The notes under the pieces are model-generated. The model was given only the letters and a program-made list of their open reading frames with translations, made no database searches and was not told where the DNA came from. The position numbers and the translations under genes are program-made. Shown here one piece after another: positions 23,260-35,842 of a DNA stretch of 64,000 nucleotides; the first letter of the stretch is position 1; the number at the start of each line of letters is the position of its first letter. This stretch comes from Trileptium ribeirensis (taxonomy: Eukaryota > Nematoda > Enoplea > Enoplida > Thoracostomopsidae), in assembly GCA_030248225.1 (NCBI GenBank), contig JASANE010021330.1:1-64000 (forward strand), written 5' to 3'.

Positions 23260-25770
23260 TATTAGTTGCTTTTAATGTCCGATATTTCTACTACGACCTT
23301 CCTAGTCAATGCAAATAGAATGCTCCTAGTCGTAATCAGCTTGCCCTATTTTTGGAATTTATAATTCCTGGGATTTTCTGAAGACACATGTGTTCAGTGT
23401 TAAAGTTATCGTCTATAATTACTATGACAAAATAGATTGCGCTGTGGCACTGCACAGCCGCGATCATTTTTGATTACAGTAACATCTGCAAGATGGTTCG
23501 AATTTAAGCTGTCTGTGCCTCAAAGCATTGTTGCTTCGTTGCTTGTAGTGCCTATACTTGCTGATAATCGATAAAAAAGAAGCTTATCACGAAGTACTGT
23601 CCAGTCCTGGAATAAAGACGGATTGATGGGCTTGTGGATGTGTTGTTTATCAAATGCTGGCGTTTATCTTATTTCAATCATGAACAACTGTTGGCTTGTC
23701 GTAACGCTATAGTGCACTTTCTGTTAAATACAAAACGCGAAAACCCAAAGCAAGGTTATATTTATGGAGAATCTCGCTCAAGCCTCGTTTTCTTATGAAC
23801 CTTTATTTAGAATATGTTATGTTATGCACAGATCTGTGGCTAAATTAGTGACTATCCAATGGTGGGGAGCGTAGGCGGAAAGTAAAGCTATTAGGTCAAT
23901 TGTGATGTTCGAAAAATTGAGGTTTGGCTGGATTTTACAGTAGAACACTGTGATAATAGTTATTGGTGCAATAGAGAAAAAGGGAGTGAGTTTAGCCAAT
24001 CTTAGTGGCTGCTGCAAGGTTTTAAACACAACTCCCTGGGACCCCTTTGAAGTCCAACAATAACACCCCTGCAATGCATTTTATTGGCAACGCCGTGGCC
24101 ATTTTAACCACATATCAAAACCGTACGATTCATTATGTCTTCCTGTAACCAACAATAAATTCTTTTGAAGTCTGTGAATAAATTTCAGAAACTATAATTT
24201 TGATGCCAAAATTGAGAAATTTAGTCCTTACACTGCAATGCAGGGGTAATGACATAAAACAACGGAGCTAAACATGTGTAACTTACTACATAACCGTATA
24301 AGCAGCCTATCATGTACTTTCAACATGTAAGAAACCTACTTTATCATAATATTAAAAATTTATCTTTTTGCGGGTTATTTTTTAAACTTTGGTTCACTGC
24401 TCGAAAACAGTTGCTCTAACAAAAATACCTAATAAAGCTGTAGCTCTATCTTAATCTGGTCTTCATTGTCGATCCAGCTTAAATCCTAAAGTCTTCTTCG
24501 ACATAGAGAGGATGAATTATCTTCCAGAGGCTCAGACCCTTCCTTTGTGCCAGCGCCAATCCCACCTGACAGTTAGCTCGACCCCTGTTTCGCGCTCAAG
24601 GCGGACAAAAATTCTGGGACAAACCGCGTGAGAATAAACAAAAATGTGAGGAAATGGCCAAATATTAATGGAATTGGCAAAAAATTATAAAAATTTTGAG
24701 TCCCGAAAATTAACTCACCTCCACCGACCGGCAGATACCCCTGAGCCGAAGGCCCCTCTACACGAAACACCCACTATCTTACCCTTAGACCTCGTGTATG
24801 TATGCCTAAAATGTTTGCGGATATCAAGTTGCTAAAATTCAGAAATATTTAAATCATATCGGTTTTGTAAGAATTTAGGAAAGAAATCGTTATAGCAGCG
24901 CAAATAGCAAATATTCTATAACGCGTCGAATAAAAATTAGACACAATTAATCAACCTGTAAAGGAGTTTGTGCGCGGTATAATTTTTTGCACAATTATGC
25001 GCTAATTGAGTAGTCGTCGGTCGTTACCCTCGCTCCGTGTGGGTAAACTCAGTATAATATGATAAAATGTTTTCTAATCATATTGTTTTTAAAACTTATC
25101 ATTATGCTGGTCCATGCTTCATGCAAACAATGATTAAACAATATTTTCGTTCTGTGTTTCCACGGTTTGCTAAGTATTTGGCCTCAAATTATTTACTCAT
25201 ACGCAGAAAGCGCGACTAAGAGTGGCATTTAGTTTGCAAGCCAGTGGGAAGCTGCTAGGTTTGAATTAACAAGGCGCCCATTGTGGCCGGAAGGAGAGGG
25301 GGCAAGGAGGGCAATGATATATTTTTTCGTTGTATAAAGATATATTGTGTAGACGCATATATACGTGTCTAACTTTTATAGATATGTGAAGCTAACTGTC
25401 AATAAAAGTTATATTCTACAGTTTTTAATCAAATTTTGAATCATATTTCACATTACACTTGAAACTGTTAAAATATTTGCACGTTTACATTTTGTATTCT
25501 AAATGCGCAAAAATACAAACACAAAAGTAAATGCTCGAAGATCGAGACGCCTAGATGAGAAGAATTCGAACTAAACAGTAAAACACAAATACAATCCATG
25601 ACCATTCTGAACAGGTCAAAATCTTATGCACCGTAAAGTGAACATTGTGCTCACTTCAAAAGCTTCATTTCATTTTCATACACTGATAGGTATTTAAATT
25701 TCTTTAATTGAGCAATAGTCTAAATTCCAGAAGAAAGCTTTCCTTCTTAAACCAATGTGTATTTTACATA
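23260..25770. other. Non-coding stretch, nothing recognised
   Basis: There is a GC-rich patch at 24520-24770 on the minus strand (GGGTATCTGCCGGTCGGTGG and similar). No domain and no second copy were found in the window. Confidence 0.4.
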
Positions 25771-25773
25771 GTC

Positions 25774-25875
25774 TTGAACAATGTTTTGCCGCAGCGGCAT
25801 ACTGAACCTGAGTTGTTCCGGCGCGAGCCTCGTGCACTAGCAACTACGCCATCTGAGAGCTGTTGCTTGGTTCCA
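25774..25875 (-). repeat. tRNA-derived SINE head, reversed relative of the 11370 cluster
   Basis: On the minus strand it reads GGAACCAAGCAACAGCTCTC, then GGCGTAGTTGCTAGTGC (A-box-like), then CAGGTTCAG (B-box-like), then CCGCTGCGGCAAAACATTG. All blocks are in the same order as unit 2 at 11651-11770. It is diverged and has no poly-A tail, so it is probably an old copy. Confidence 0.65.
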
Positions 25876-28800
25876 TAAGCGACAAAAAGATGCCTAAATG
25901 CACTTCGAACGACAAGTTCGTTTTGCATCGCAGCGAAATGTATACTGTGACAAATGTGTCATTTTAAAAGCGAAAGAGTTATATTGATATGGAGCCACAT
26001 TAAATCAATTTTTATGTATCGATTTCGCCATAAAAAGTTTTGGTGTGAGCCATATTAAAGACATACCCTCAGGTTATTTGTAAGTTAAGAAGATCGAATT
26101 TTCTCATATGCGTCAGCCCTGTAGCTGCGTTAACCCACAAGACATAAAATTGAGAACATAAAAAGAAACATTCAGATATGCAAGTTTGAAATTCATGAAA
26201 TCAAAACCCATATCATTCAGATAACCTTCTGGTCTGATGGATAACGCATGATTTTAGCTTCGTCATTAAAACAGTATCGCGTTGCTTAGTTTGCATGTAC
26301 ATTCTACGTTTTATATAATTCTAAGTCTGATTAGCAGCTTAAAAAGTTACAAAAATATTTGTAGATTTACGTTTTTTAAAATCTTTTAAACTACACATCA
26401 ATTCAATATCGTTCTTGATTCATTTTCTTAATAAAATCGACACAATATATACCTTATGATTAGATGATATATGAGTAGAGTGGTCTGCAATTGCACTTTG
26501 GAGGCACATAAACCATATTCTTTGTGTTACGCCCTGATTACGGTGGATCAGTGTGCACTTTAGAACTTACCACTTTGTGGAATCCGGGTATTGAGAGAAT
26601 TTTCCCAAGAAATTCCAGCATAAATAAGCAATTCTTTACATATACACATTAAATCTGAATTCAAATTTTTAGGAATTATTTCCCAGACTATTGGCATAAA
26701 GAATAATTTGTGATAAATATTTGGTACTTTACAGTACTATAATGCAACTATAGTCATGTAGAACAATAAATATAATATTACTATAGTGCCAAATGTTTTA
26801 TTACAAAATATTCTGATGCAGATATTCGGGGAAATTTTTCGTAAACATTTGATACTCTGATTTACTAAGTAATAAATTCCATTTCTTCGGGTAGCATCCC
26901 GTTTAACCGGAAATGGCCAGTTTTGAAGATACAGCGGTAACATTCATAGCATTCTAGTGACCTTTGTCATTTGGGTTATAATTATAATTTGGTCCGTTCT
27001 TTGGCTGCCTTTAAACACTGGGTACGGGAAATTTTGCGAATTTTTCTCGATGAATGCAAAATTTTATAGACTGTTCGAGGGGCTTTGACGAACCGAATGA
27101 AATGGTGTAAAACCTACTTAATGAGTATATACATGGAGTAACGAGGTATGAACGTTTAAATAAACCTAGTAATGAGTAACCGCATAATGGTTTAATCCAA
27201 ACTTCCATGCAGCAGATTTCAGCGCTGTTCTACCTGACGCATCAATACGGTTAGAAAAATATATAAAATTTTATATTTCTCGAGGAAAATCTTGTGCGAA
27301 AGTTTTTTACCAATATGTAACTCAAATAATATAGGAAAATATTTTTCGCCGTAAATATAGACAAAATGGACATTTCTTAGGCACCTCATGGAAATCAGAT
27401 GAATGCTACTAGAAGGTTATCGCGTTATATTCAAAATCGAATATTCATAGACTGGAAATGGCTAAAAAGGAAGACTCATCTTTTTTATACATATACTATC
27501 AGATAAATAAATATGAAATAATTAGGAATTTTTTAAGGAAAAACTTTAGACAATACGAAAATTTTTTGTTGCCACGCCGGAAGCACTAAACCAACGGATA
27601 TTTCTCACCTATAATATATGTTGCAATCTGCATGACCTACAAATGCGTTCGATACGGCGCATACATGTCTTACCTAAGCATAAACATTTTCACATATGTA
27701 TCATGTAGCTCGCCTTGCGAACAATATCCGCACAGTGTCCTAACGATTTTAAGTTAGTTGATACAACAATGTCCATTTCTCGTTCATACTGTTTACTGAA
27801 ATCACTGTATGACCAAGGTTATCCGTACCAAAATGAAAACATGAACATTTTTCAATGTTGAATTTCATCATTCATATATTAAACCATGCGAGTAACGTAG
27901 GTCGTTGTTAGATCATCGATATTTAAGATGTAACTTACTACTACGAAATACTATTCAGTACTCGCCTTGAAAGCCATCGGTCGGCGGTTAAATGGGGCCG
28001 TTAGAAGATTGTAAAGGCCAAAGACAGGTCGATGACAATTTTCCGGCTGCTAGCCGTCGCAAATCCGCTAGCCAGTTGTTGGAAATTTTTGCTATTGACA
28101 GCTTCTAAAGTCGTTAGTCAGCAGTTATAGGACGTCGCTCGCTTGGCTGTGGTTTATACGTTAACCACCGTATAGCAAAAGAAATATTAGCAACACTACT
28201 GAAACTTTTTGATGCATATGTACTTAATCCTCTATAACCAACATGCAAAGATTTTATGCCGAGCTGATATCATCCATCTTGTCATATTTAAACATATAAC
28301 ACAAATCTGTAATCATTAAACTAACATGCGTCAAAGTTTAATGATCGACCTCAATGCCGGTCGTCGCCCATCACCAAATATGTCAAAGTCTAGCTATAAT
28401 AGTCAGCCTAGGCGTAAGATTCGGCCATTGCTAGAGTACCTTATTACATTATGCAAGACCTTCAGATACAAACCGATATTTGAACATACGTTGAAGAACT
28501 ATCTACGAACACTAAATTATTTGTAGTAGGAGAAGTGTCTTGGCAGTCAGCCGTCCATTTTTCGCCTCCCAGCCGTTGAGCCTTCGGTCGACCGTTAGCT
28601 AATATTCGACCAACGGCCGCCAGCGGGCTGTTCGACTTTAAAAACGGCCGCTGCGAAACAGTAGTCTGTTACACTTTCTGTGTATCGCTGTCATTTTATT
28701 GACAGCCAACTGCAGTCAATAATTAAATTATCGAAAAATAATTGACACAACTGAACAAGTGTTGAAGATATAATTGTGCTACTGCTAACAAAGCAAAACG

Positions 28801-28957
28801 TTTAGATCTGGCGTCGTTAACTTGGACAACTAACGACTTTGAGGTTATTTAATGTTTCTATTCTAATATGTTATGGTATTCTGCATGGATTTCTAGAACA
28901 CGGGATTTATACAACAGTGTATGCTTTGAAAATATTTATTCACTAGTAGACATAAAA
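25876..28957. other. AT-rich non-coding stretch, nothing recognised
   Basis: Open frames are short and unsupported by splice context. No inverted-repeat element was found by eye. Confidence 0.4.
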
Positions 28958-28962
28958 AATTA

Positions 28963-30257
28963 CAAAAAGTGCGTGGCAAAATACTTTATATCCTATTCAT
29001 GTTGCGGCTTTCACGTTATAGTGTCCCCAACGTTTGGAACCTATGTACCCCACACAGTGTCAGACACACTGTTGACAACAGGGTGTCTTAGACACCCCAT
29101 GTTTTTAATAAATTTTTTCAACGGTAGCTAGTTACGCGTATTACCACTTGCCGACAGTGTCAAGCACACCGTGTCTTCTGGCAGTTTTATTGACAGTATT
29201 CGGAATTATTTGAGCAATGTTCATATGAGCTAGATACAAATATCGAGAATTTAGGAAAAACTCCACAGGACAGTTGACTAATAAACCGCATTAGCTACAG
29301 ATGGTGTCCGTTATAGTTAAGTCGCGCCAAATTGGTAGCTAAGGGTGTGTACGACACTGTCTAGAAAAAATGTAATAGCTAAGGGTGTGTCGTACACCTT
29401 CGGCATTTGATTTACAGTATGGGGGTCACCCTGACTGTCTATACGGTAGGGTCGCGACTACAGGGGGTCAAAACTTCCAAACAGCGGGGACATTATAACG
29501 TGAACGCCGCATGTATACGTGTATCTTAACTAAATATTTAAAATCAATTTATGATAAGTATCACGTTTTAGTCAATTGATGTCAAATCCACCATACAAAA
29601 ATCATACACCTATTGGCATACACGATATAATTTTTCAGCTTTAGAAGTCATATATTCATGATCAGGGACATAAAAAGACCCCGAGCGCAAAAACAGCAAT
29701 TTTGGTGTGATTCTAAAATTGCATAAAATTAACTAATGAACTAATTAGCATATACGGCCAAGTTTTAGAGTTTCATAAATGTCATATTTGAGGGCAACGA
29801 CGCACCAAACCCCCGTTTGTATTTTTCATTTCTTAGCAAAGAAAATTTTCGAAGAATTAGCTAATTAATAACTAATTAGCAATTAGCTAATCATCTAATT
29901 AATTAGCATGTTTTTAACATCCTCGAATAGTAGTAAAGATACGTAATCAGCATGCCAAGATAGAGTATAATCATCAAAATAATAGCTTTGCACTGGTTAT
30001 TTATTGAAAAATAAGCAATTTTTGTTTGAAAATGCTAAAAATAGGCTAACACGCTTAACAAATTTGTTAATTATTTATTAACTAAAACAAATTTTAACAA
30101 AACAAAATCTCTTTTACTTGAAGGATATTAGGCCTTTGAAACAAAAAAATTTGATATTAGCCCAGTTAGTTATTGAGGAGTTTAACGTACGTATGGACGC
30201 ACAGACGGTGCCGATTGCTGACGAAAATCAAAACGCCTTGCATCGATCGCTCTGCTC
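28963..30257 (-). mobile_element. GAGCGAAGC-end element, copy 2, with nested MITE
   Basis: Reversed relative to copy 1: it begins CAAAAAGTGCGTGG and ends TCGATCGCTCTGCTC. It is flanked on both sides by AATTA (28958-28962 and 30258-30262), the reverse complement of copy 1's TAATT. A 509-base MITE (29003-29511) interrupts it. Without the MITE and its duplicated TGT it would be about 783 bases, close to copy 1's 826. Confidence 0.8.
29003..29511. mobile_element. MITE family 1, copy 2, nested
   Basis: The same family as 21344-21850: left end TGCGGCTTTCACGTTATAGT, right end ATTATAACGTGAACGCCGCA. It is flanked by TGT on both sides (29000-29002 and 29512-29514). Copy 1 of the host element reads through this point without an insert, so the empty site is visible within the window. 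Confidence 0.85.
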
Positions 30258-30821
30258 AATTACAAATTTGTTTTTTGCCAGACTTCTCGAAACCGGGTTC
30301 ATGTGATTATTCGTCCACTGCTTGTAAATCACATACTTTTTCGCCAAATCTACTTGCATTAAAATAAAAGTGCTGTTCCGGGATTGGTTTGTATGAGGTT
30401 TCTACCACGGAAGCACATTTGTATACTAATTTAACCAACCACAATAGCGAACTTGAATTTCTCCCGTCGTTCTGGACTTTTCGGTATCATTTTGTGCAGG
30501 TGGCCCAACAAAGAGAATATAGGACTACAATAATATGCTCGCTCGGCTTTCGGAAAAAATATAACTGGGGGCTGCCTTTTTCAAGAAGTTTCTGGCGTTG
30601 TAGTGATATACATGACAGAAAGTAACAAATGGGACAGTGACAGCTTTACACTTATATTTCTTGATGAGTACAACATCAATAGAAACTTTTCGTAATTTAC
30701 GAATGGTAACAGGATCAGAAGCAGTGAAAAATTTTGTTTTTGCTCTATGTTTGTGCTACCGTATGTATCATGACCATGCTAACAAGGTGACGTAAAATTA
30801 ACTATATATCAGTCGTCTTGC

Positions 30822-31180
30822 GAAACAGGACAATTTGTCGCTGGGCAATGTCATCTTCCGAAACAGAATAATTTGTCGCTGGGCAATGTCATCTTCCTAA
30901 ACAGGACAATTTGTCGCTGGGCAATGTCATCTTCCTAAACAGGACAATTTCTCGCTGGGCAATGTCATCTTCCGAAACAGGACAATTTGTCGCTGGGTAA
31001 TGTCATCTTCCGAAACAGGATAATTTGTCGCTGGACAATTTATCGACTGGGAAATTATCGTCACCTGGACGATTTGTCGCCAGAACAATTTTCCCCTGTA
31101 TCATTTGTCGCATTGACAATTTATCGCTTGATGGACAGGTCACCCGGACAATTGCGGAAAAGGAAAATTTGTCGTCTGGT
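30822..31180 (+). repeat. 38-bp tandem array, at least six units
   Basis: Units start at 30822, 30860, 30898, 30936, 30974 and 31012, with the core GACAATTTGTCGCTGGGCAA and TGTCATCTTCC. The first five are nearly identical. The sixth decays into a looser series of GACAATTTGTCG words up to about 31180. GACAATTTGTC is almost its own reverse complement. A related inverted series lies at 31915-32030. Confidence 0.9.
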
Positions 31181-31402
31181 ATGTGATATTATGTCCATCA
31201 TGACATAGTTCTAGGTTAAATGCCTTGTAATTTATCGTTTGTATTGCATCAAACTCTTTTCTTTTTCGAATTATTAATTAGTTCTGAAGAACAAAAGCGA
31301 TGTACTAAAACGCAGAGTTTTGAGCCTATACATTTTTGAGACAAATGCCAAGTTTAAGTGCAGCCTTTATATTGTTCGAATAGTCTTCTTTCCTTCTTTC
31401 AG

Positions 31403-31575
31403 GTCACCCATGTGAGCCTAGCACTGTATCAACGCCAACGTTTATCAAAATAATCTTCACTGTCGCGCCCGTCATTCATGCAGCGAATAGGGCAGCGACT
31501 CCTGCGGCGTCTCGAAGGTCTGCTCCTATATTTGAGAAATGCCATATAATTTGTTGTGTTAAAATTTCTATCTAA
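31403..31575 (+). CDS. Candidate terminal exon, unknown protein
   Basis: A strong polypyrimidine tract and acceptor (TTCTTTCCTTCTTTCAG) precede an open segment of 56 codons ending in TAA. It is entered with one carried base, the phase left by the exon at 19497. It reads HPCEPSTVSTPTFIKIIFTV, then APVIHAANRAATPAASRRSA, and ends in a Cys-containing tail. Linkage to 19497 is phase-compatible but 12 kb away, with much repeat DNA between. No family is recognised. Confidence 0.3.
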
Positions 31576-31914
31576 TGGCAGAGAATATTCTTTTAGTCAA
31601 CTGGTAGCGAGTTCGCGCAATCCTTTGCTGCTCAACTTAGAAGTTCTTTCTGAAACCACAACTACAAATGCTCTTCTTGGCATTTGTCTTAAAGATAGAC
31701 TAAAAAATTTTGCGTTATAAAACCGGTTTGGTTCGCTCTGTACTACTCAGGAATTTGACTAAAAAGAATTTAACTGAATACAACCGGTCCATTATGCAGC
31801 ATTAGACTGATACTAAGCTGCGATACACATCATATTCCAGGCGGCAAATTTTAGTTCACAGTTGTCAAGGAGACCGGTTGAACAGGATATAAATTGCGCA
31901 GAAAACAAATTGTA

Positions 31915-32030
31915 TGAGCGACAAATTATCTAGCCGACAAATTGTCTAGCTGACAAATTGCCCATGGGAAAACTTGTCCGTCCGGAGTTTGTCTGTCGAC
32001 AAATTGTCTGCCGACAAACTGTCGATGTAA
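31915..32030 (-). repeat. Short CGACAAATTGTC repeat series
   Basis: At least five loosely spaced copies of GACAAATTGTC or GACAAACTGTC occur within about 115 bases. They mirror the GACAATTTGTCG words of the array at 30822-31180, about 0.8 kb away. Together they may be the two ends of one degenerate element of about 1.2 kb. Confidence 0.6.
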
Positions 32031-32041
32031 TCGCAGTCTTA

Positions 32042-32824
32042 TGGGGCATTCAAAGTAACGAGTGTGCACCGTGTCACACGATTGTCCCAAGTAAGCCACG
32101 ACTGTAGCCAATGTCAACTGTCTGTGACGGCCAACACTGAGTGACAAATGTCTTTGAGTCCCGGCTTACACTTTGAGTGTCCCGCTATAGTCAGCCGTCT
32201 CTGTGCTGTAAATGTCCCAAAGAGTCAAGCATCACAGTTATTTAATATTTTTTATGTTTTAAAACACAACTATTAGTACATAACCATAAAAAAAATTTTT
32301 AATATAAAAACTTTTCAATAAATTATAGTTATAGTAGGAACTTTGAAATCGGTTGCTATGTCAATTAAAAAAGTGTCTGCATAAAATTCGTACGTATATT
32401 TCAGATAATAAAATCACTTTTAAACGCAATAAAGCAGCGCTTAGGCTTTTATATCGAAAACAGCATAGCATGAATTTCACTTCCGAACCTAAAGGTATCA
32501 TTGGCTCAAATATACATCATTGAGCGTTAAAATTTTTTACGTAAAGCGTAATAATACTATAAAAACTTTTGGAGCATAGTTTTTTACATATTCGGTGTCA
32601 AATTTATGTAGGGAGATATGCCTCGTGTTAACCCTGTGTTCCACTTGACTATAAAGAATTTGTCCCAAAGTGTCACAAAAATAAAATAGTTTTACTAGCT
32701 ATGTATATGTTTGGGACAAATTCGTAATAATCACACGTTACACTTCACTTGTCTCGCATAGTCCCGGCTTTACTGATGGGACAATCGTGTGACACGGTGC
32801 ACACTCGTTACTTTGAATGCCCCA
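32042..32824. mobile_element. MITE with perfect 48-bp terminal inverted repeats and TTA target duplication
   Basis: Positions 32042-32089 and 32777-32824 are exact reverse complements over 48 bases (outer TGGGGCATTCAAAGTAACGA). TTA flanks both ends (32039-32041 and 32825-32827). At 783 bases it has no coding frame. Subterminal GTCCCGGCTT and GTCCCAAAG words recur on both sides. Perfect arms mean recent insertion or recent activity of the family. The 3-bp target duplication and long arms fit a PIF/Harbinger-like non-autonomous element. Confidence 0.9.
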
Positions 32825-33127
32825 TTAGCTTGCGCGATGAACTTGAAATAAGGTTTTTACTGCAACAAATTTTTAAAGCGAACCCGTCGTGTTGATTATG
32901 ACTAAAAGCATGCCAGCTCACATGGTTGATCACGGATCTGGCCACGTTGCAGCATTTTACCTTAGGATGCGAGCGGCAGGGTCGAATGTTATCATAGTTT
33001 ACCGAGGCTTTATAGCTACACTTGGCCAGTTGTACTCAGCCACTGAGACATTTTCTGGGCTAGGTTAGGCACTACCAACATGTTTACCTAATAGTACAGC
33101 CACTAGGTTAGCGTTTTAGAAGTTTAA

Positions 33128-33665
33128 TGCTGCATTTACGTTATAAAACGCCTGCCATGCGGAATATTTGTCGCTGTGTGATCACGGCCATACCATAGTA
33201 CATGGTAGTAGGAAGACTATACTATTCAGCACAAGCAATGGTGTCACAGACACCGTGTACAATACACTGCGGTGTTTTCGACACCCTATTATTGAACAGT
33301 TGTTTAAAAAAGGCGGGAAAATTTGCTAAGCGAAATTTTGAAAATATTTTACGCTAATTGATTGTATCCCATAAACCATGCCGTTTAAACGTTTGCGTAG
33401 AAAGCGCGTGGACAAAGATTGCACTGTAAAACTCCCTACAACGGAAAAACAACAAGGCATCTTGTCAAAAGACTTGATCACCGCTAGCGAGAAGTTTACG
33501 GTGTCCATGACACCATACATAAATACTAATGGTGTCCGAAACACCATATAAAATTGCTTAGAATACAGTGCTGGTGTTCTGTAACCAATACCGTTAACTG
33601 TGTTACGCAGGCTCTACGTGGACAAAACTTCCACGTGGTGGGCAACTCTTAACGTAAACGCCGCA
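33128..33665. mobile_element. MITE family 1 relative, divergent, TAA target duplication
   Basis: The ends match the family (left TGCTGCATTTACGTTA, right TAACGTAAACGCCGCA) and TAA flanks both. The 538-base interior differs but again carries GTGTCnnnGACACC words. The flanks are also inverted (TTTTAGAAGTTT at 33114, AAACTTCTAAAA at 33668), so the real termini may lie further out, at about 33114 and 33679. Confidence 0.75.
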
Positions 33666-33679
33666 TAAAACTTCTAAAA

Positions 33680-35110
33680 CAAAAAACAAAACAAAGAAAT
33701 TTAAAATAATGATATTTACCCAATTATTTAACCTATATTTATGCCACATAAAGTGGAAGCCATATATACATATCGCATTTTGGGTCCAGATCTAAATATT
33801 TTTTCTGTAAAGATATGTGCTGAAACTGAACTGATGCTTTTTCAGTAGTCCGTCTCGGCCATCAAGCCATGACAGATTGAAAATTTAAAATTTTTCCGAA
33901 TTTTGCAAAATTTATTTTATGTTCGCAAAATTTCAGCACGCTTTCCTTAATTGTTTGTTAGTTTGTGCTGATTTTCAATAAAGTCTATTAAATTTATTAA
34001 ACAAATATTTTGGGCAACTTTCTCGAATTTTTATTACTCCGGGGGACAGAGCTGACGGATTTGGCACCAGGAGGTGGTAGAACAGACCACCTGCAGGGGA
34101 GGAAGGCCGCTTTCCATTGAAGGGGTCGGTCTCATTAGGAAAATCCCCTTAACGCTTTATAATCATAAATTATTTTTATACTACTAGTAAAAGTCTTTAA
34201 AATATTTTCTTGTTAAATTTTTTCTTGTAAAGTTAAACTAAAGCGTCTTCTGGTCATTTTAATCAATGTTTATGTTTCGTAATTTATGCTTTTATATTTA
34301 CATTAACTACGTATTAACTACGTAGCTAGCTGCCAAATGCATTGACATGTTAGTTATTTGTTGGGGTTTAGTAGGTGTCGGGATCCTGGTAGGCTACCAG
34401 GCGTTGCACGGCATAATTTCAATTTTTTGGTTCAAAAATCCTTTTCACTAATTTCTTTATTATATGGGTGCCTAGCTTTCGGGTTTCCCTAAAATTAAAA
34501 TTTTATAAATTTTGTTTATTACGTTAACTAATTTGCATAAAAATTCACTCACTAGCTAACGTATGCTTAGTTTTATTTTCAATTTTAACTAAGTGTTGTC
34601 TTCGATTTTGTGGAGTTAGCGGACGCCGATGCGGAATTGATTATATACCTAATGGTTTTAGTTTTAATTATTGAATTTGATGATATAGCTAATTTTGTCT
34701 TGTTTTAATGCACGTATTCCGGGGTTGCGGTATAGTGTGGCGGAAGCGACAGTGCTGTGTTATGTTATATCTTATAAAAGGCTTAAAGCTTTCTGGTTTA
34801 AAAGATACTATTAGATTAGAGTTACGATTGTGGACTACGTTAACCATATGCGATTCTACCGCTGTAAGTTGGGAATTTAACGTAAAGAACTGCGTCACAG
34901 CCTGTTTAACAGATTTGTTGCTTCAAGTTATTGCTTTCTCTGATCTTAAAGAATTTATTATAGAGTAAAAAGGCTTACAATTAAGTATTTTAAATACCAA
35001 TATTAGTTTAAAATAGTATATAAAATTATTGTCCCATGTAAAAATCGTCGTGCAGAAGTGGCTATAATCTTACCTTATAGAATTACTTTACAGACTAAGC
35101 ACCCTATGTC
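33680..35110. other. AT-rich non-coding stretch
   Basis: A GC-richer patch (GGCACCAGGAGGTGGTAGAA) lies at 34055-34140. I saw no domain and no partner repeat. Confidence 0.4.
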
Positions 35111-35119
35111 GGAGTGACA

Positions 35120-35600
35120 CTAAGTACGGGTGCGTGTCAAGCGACTTTTGAAATTGGAGACACTGCTGACAGTGACGACGCTGTCAGGGAATGAGTTCCA
35201 GGATTGGACTACGCTCCAGTTGCATAAATAGGCACGGATATTTGTTCGAGCGTATCGCACGGCAAGTTTCATACTGTACAACCGCAGATATCGTGTGAGG
35301 GTACGAGTAAACATATTGTCAGGCTCTAAGATAGTGAATCGACGGAGGACTTTGTACGCGTACACCAAATCGATTGTTTGGCACCGCTGTAATAGAGACG
35401 AATAGTGGTCAGGATTGTAGTCACGGCAGAAGCGCAAGCAACGACGCTGGACGGCTTCAAGACGATTTGCAAGAGTTGCATATTGAGGCGACCAGATGAC
35501 AGATCCATACTCAAGCACCGGGCGGACATATGCCTTATACAATGGGGTGATTACATCAGGTGAACGGGACACAACACAGGTGATAGCCTAATAACTCTAC
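35120..35600 (-). pseudogene. C-terminal end of a CR1/Jockey-like LINE RT
   Basis: One frame is open for 150 codons on the minus strand (35572-35120). It contains PLYKAYVRPVLEYGSVIW, LANRLEAVQRRCLRFCRDYN, YAYKVLRRFT, LRLYSMKLAVRYARTNIRAY, and WNSFPDSVVTVSSVSNFKSR before the stop. This is the standard C-terminal region after the RT palm: the YGSxxWxP motif, ExVQRR, then RTNxRxxFF..W NSLPxxVVxxxSxxxFKxRL. Just upstream there is a stop, so the RT core and endonuclease are missing and the copy is 5'-truncated. The reading frame is unusually well kept for this window. Confidence 0.85.
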
Positions 35601-35842
35601 TAGGATTTAGTAATATTTTATAAATTTCGGTCCGAAGTGACGATTGAGAATACCAGGGCGAGAGTGCAGGTGGGTGCAAAGGTTAATAGCATCGCTTGTT
35701 GGGGGCGATTCAACAAGTAGTATTATTCCTGAGAAGACCGGGCGAGTAAGGGGCGAGGATACGAATACACCCTCGAGCTTCCGATAGTTCCCAAATACAG
35801 TTCGTGGCCAGCCGTCCGGGTGCCAAGGATCTCTCTCAGTGC

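Noticed and set aside
30822..31180. CRISPR-like array
   Set aside because: Units are contiguous 38-base repeats with no unique spacers, and the genome is eukaryotic.
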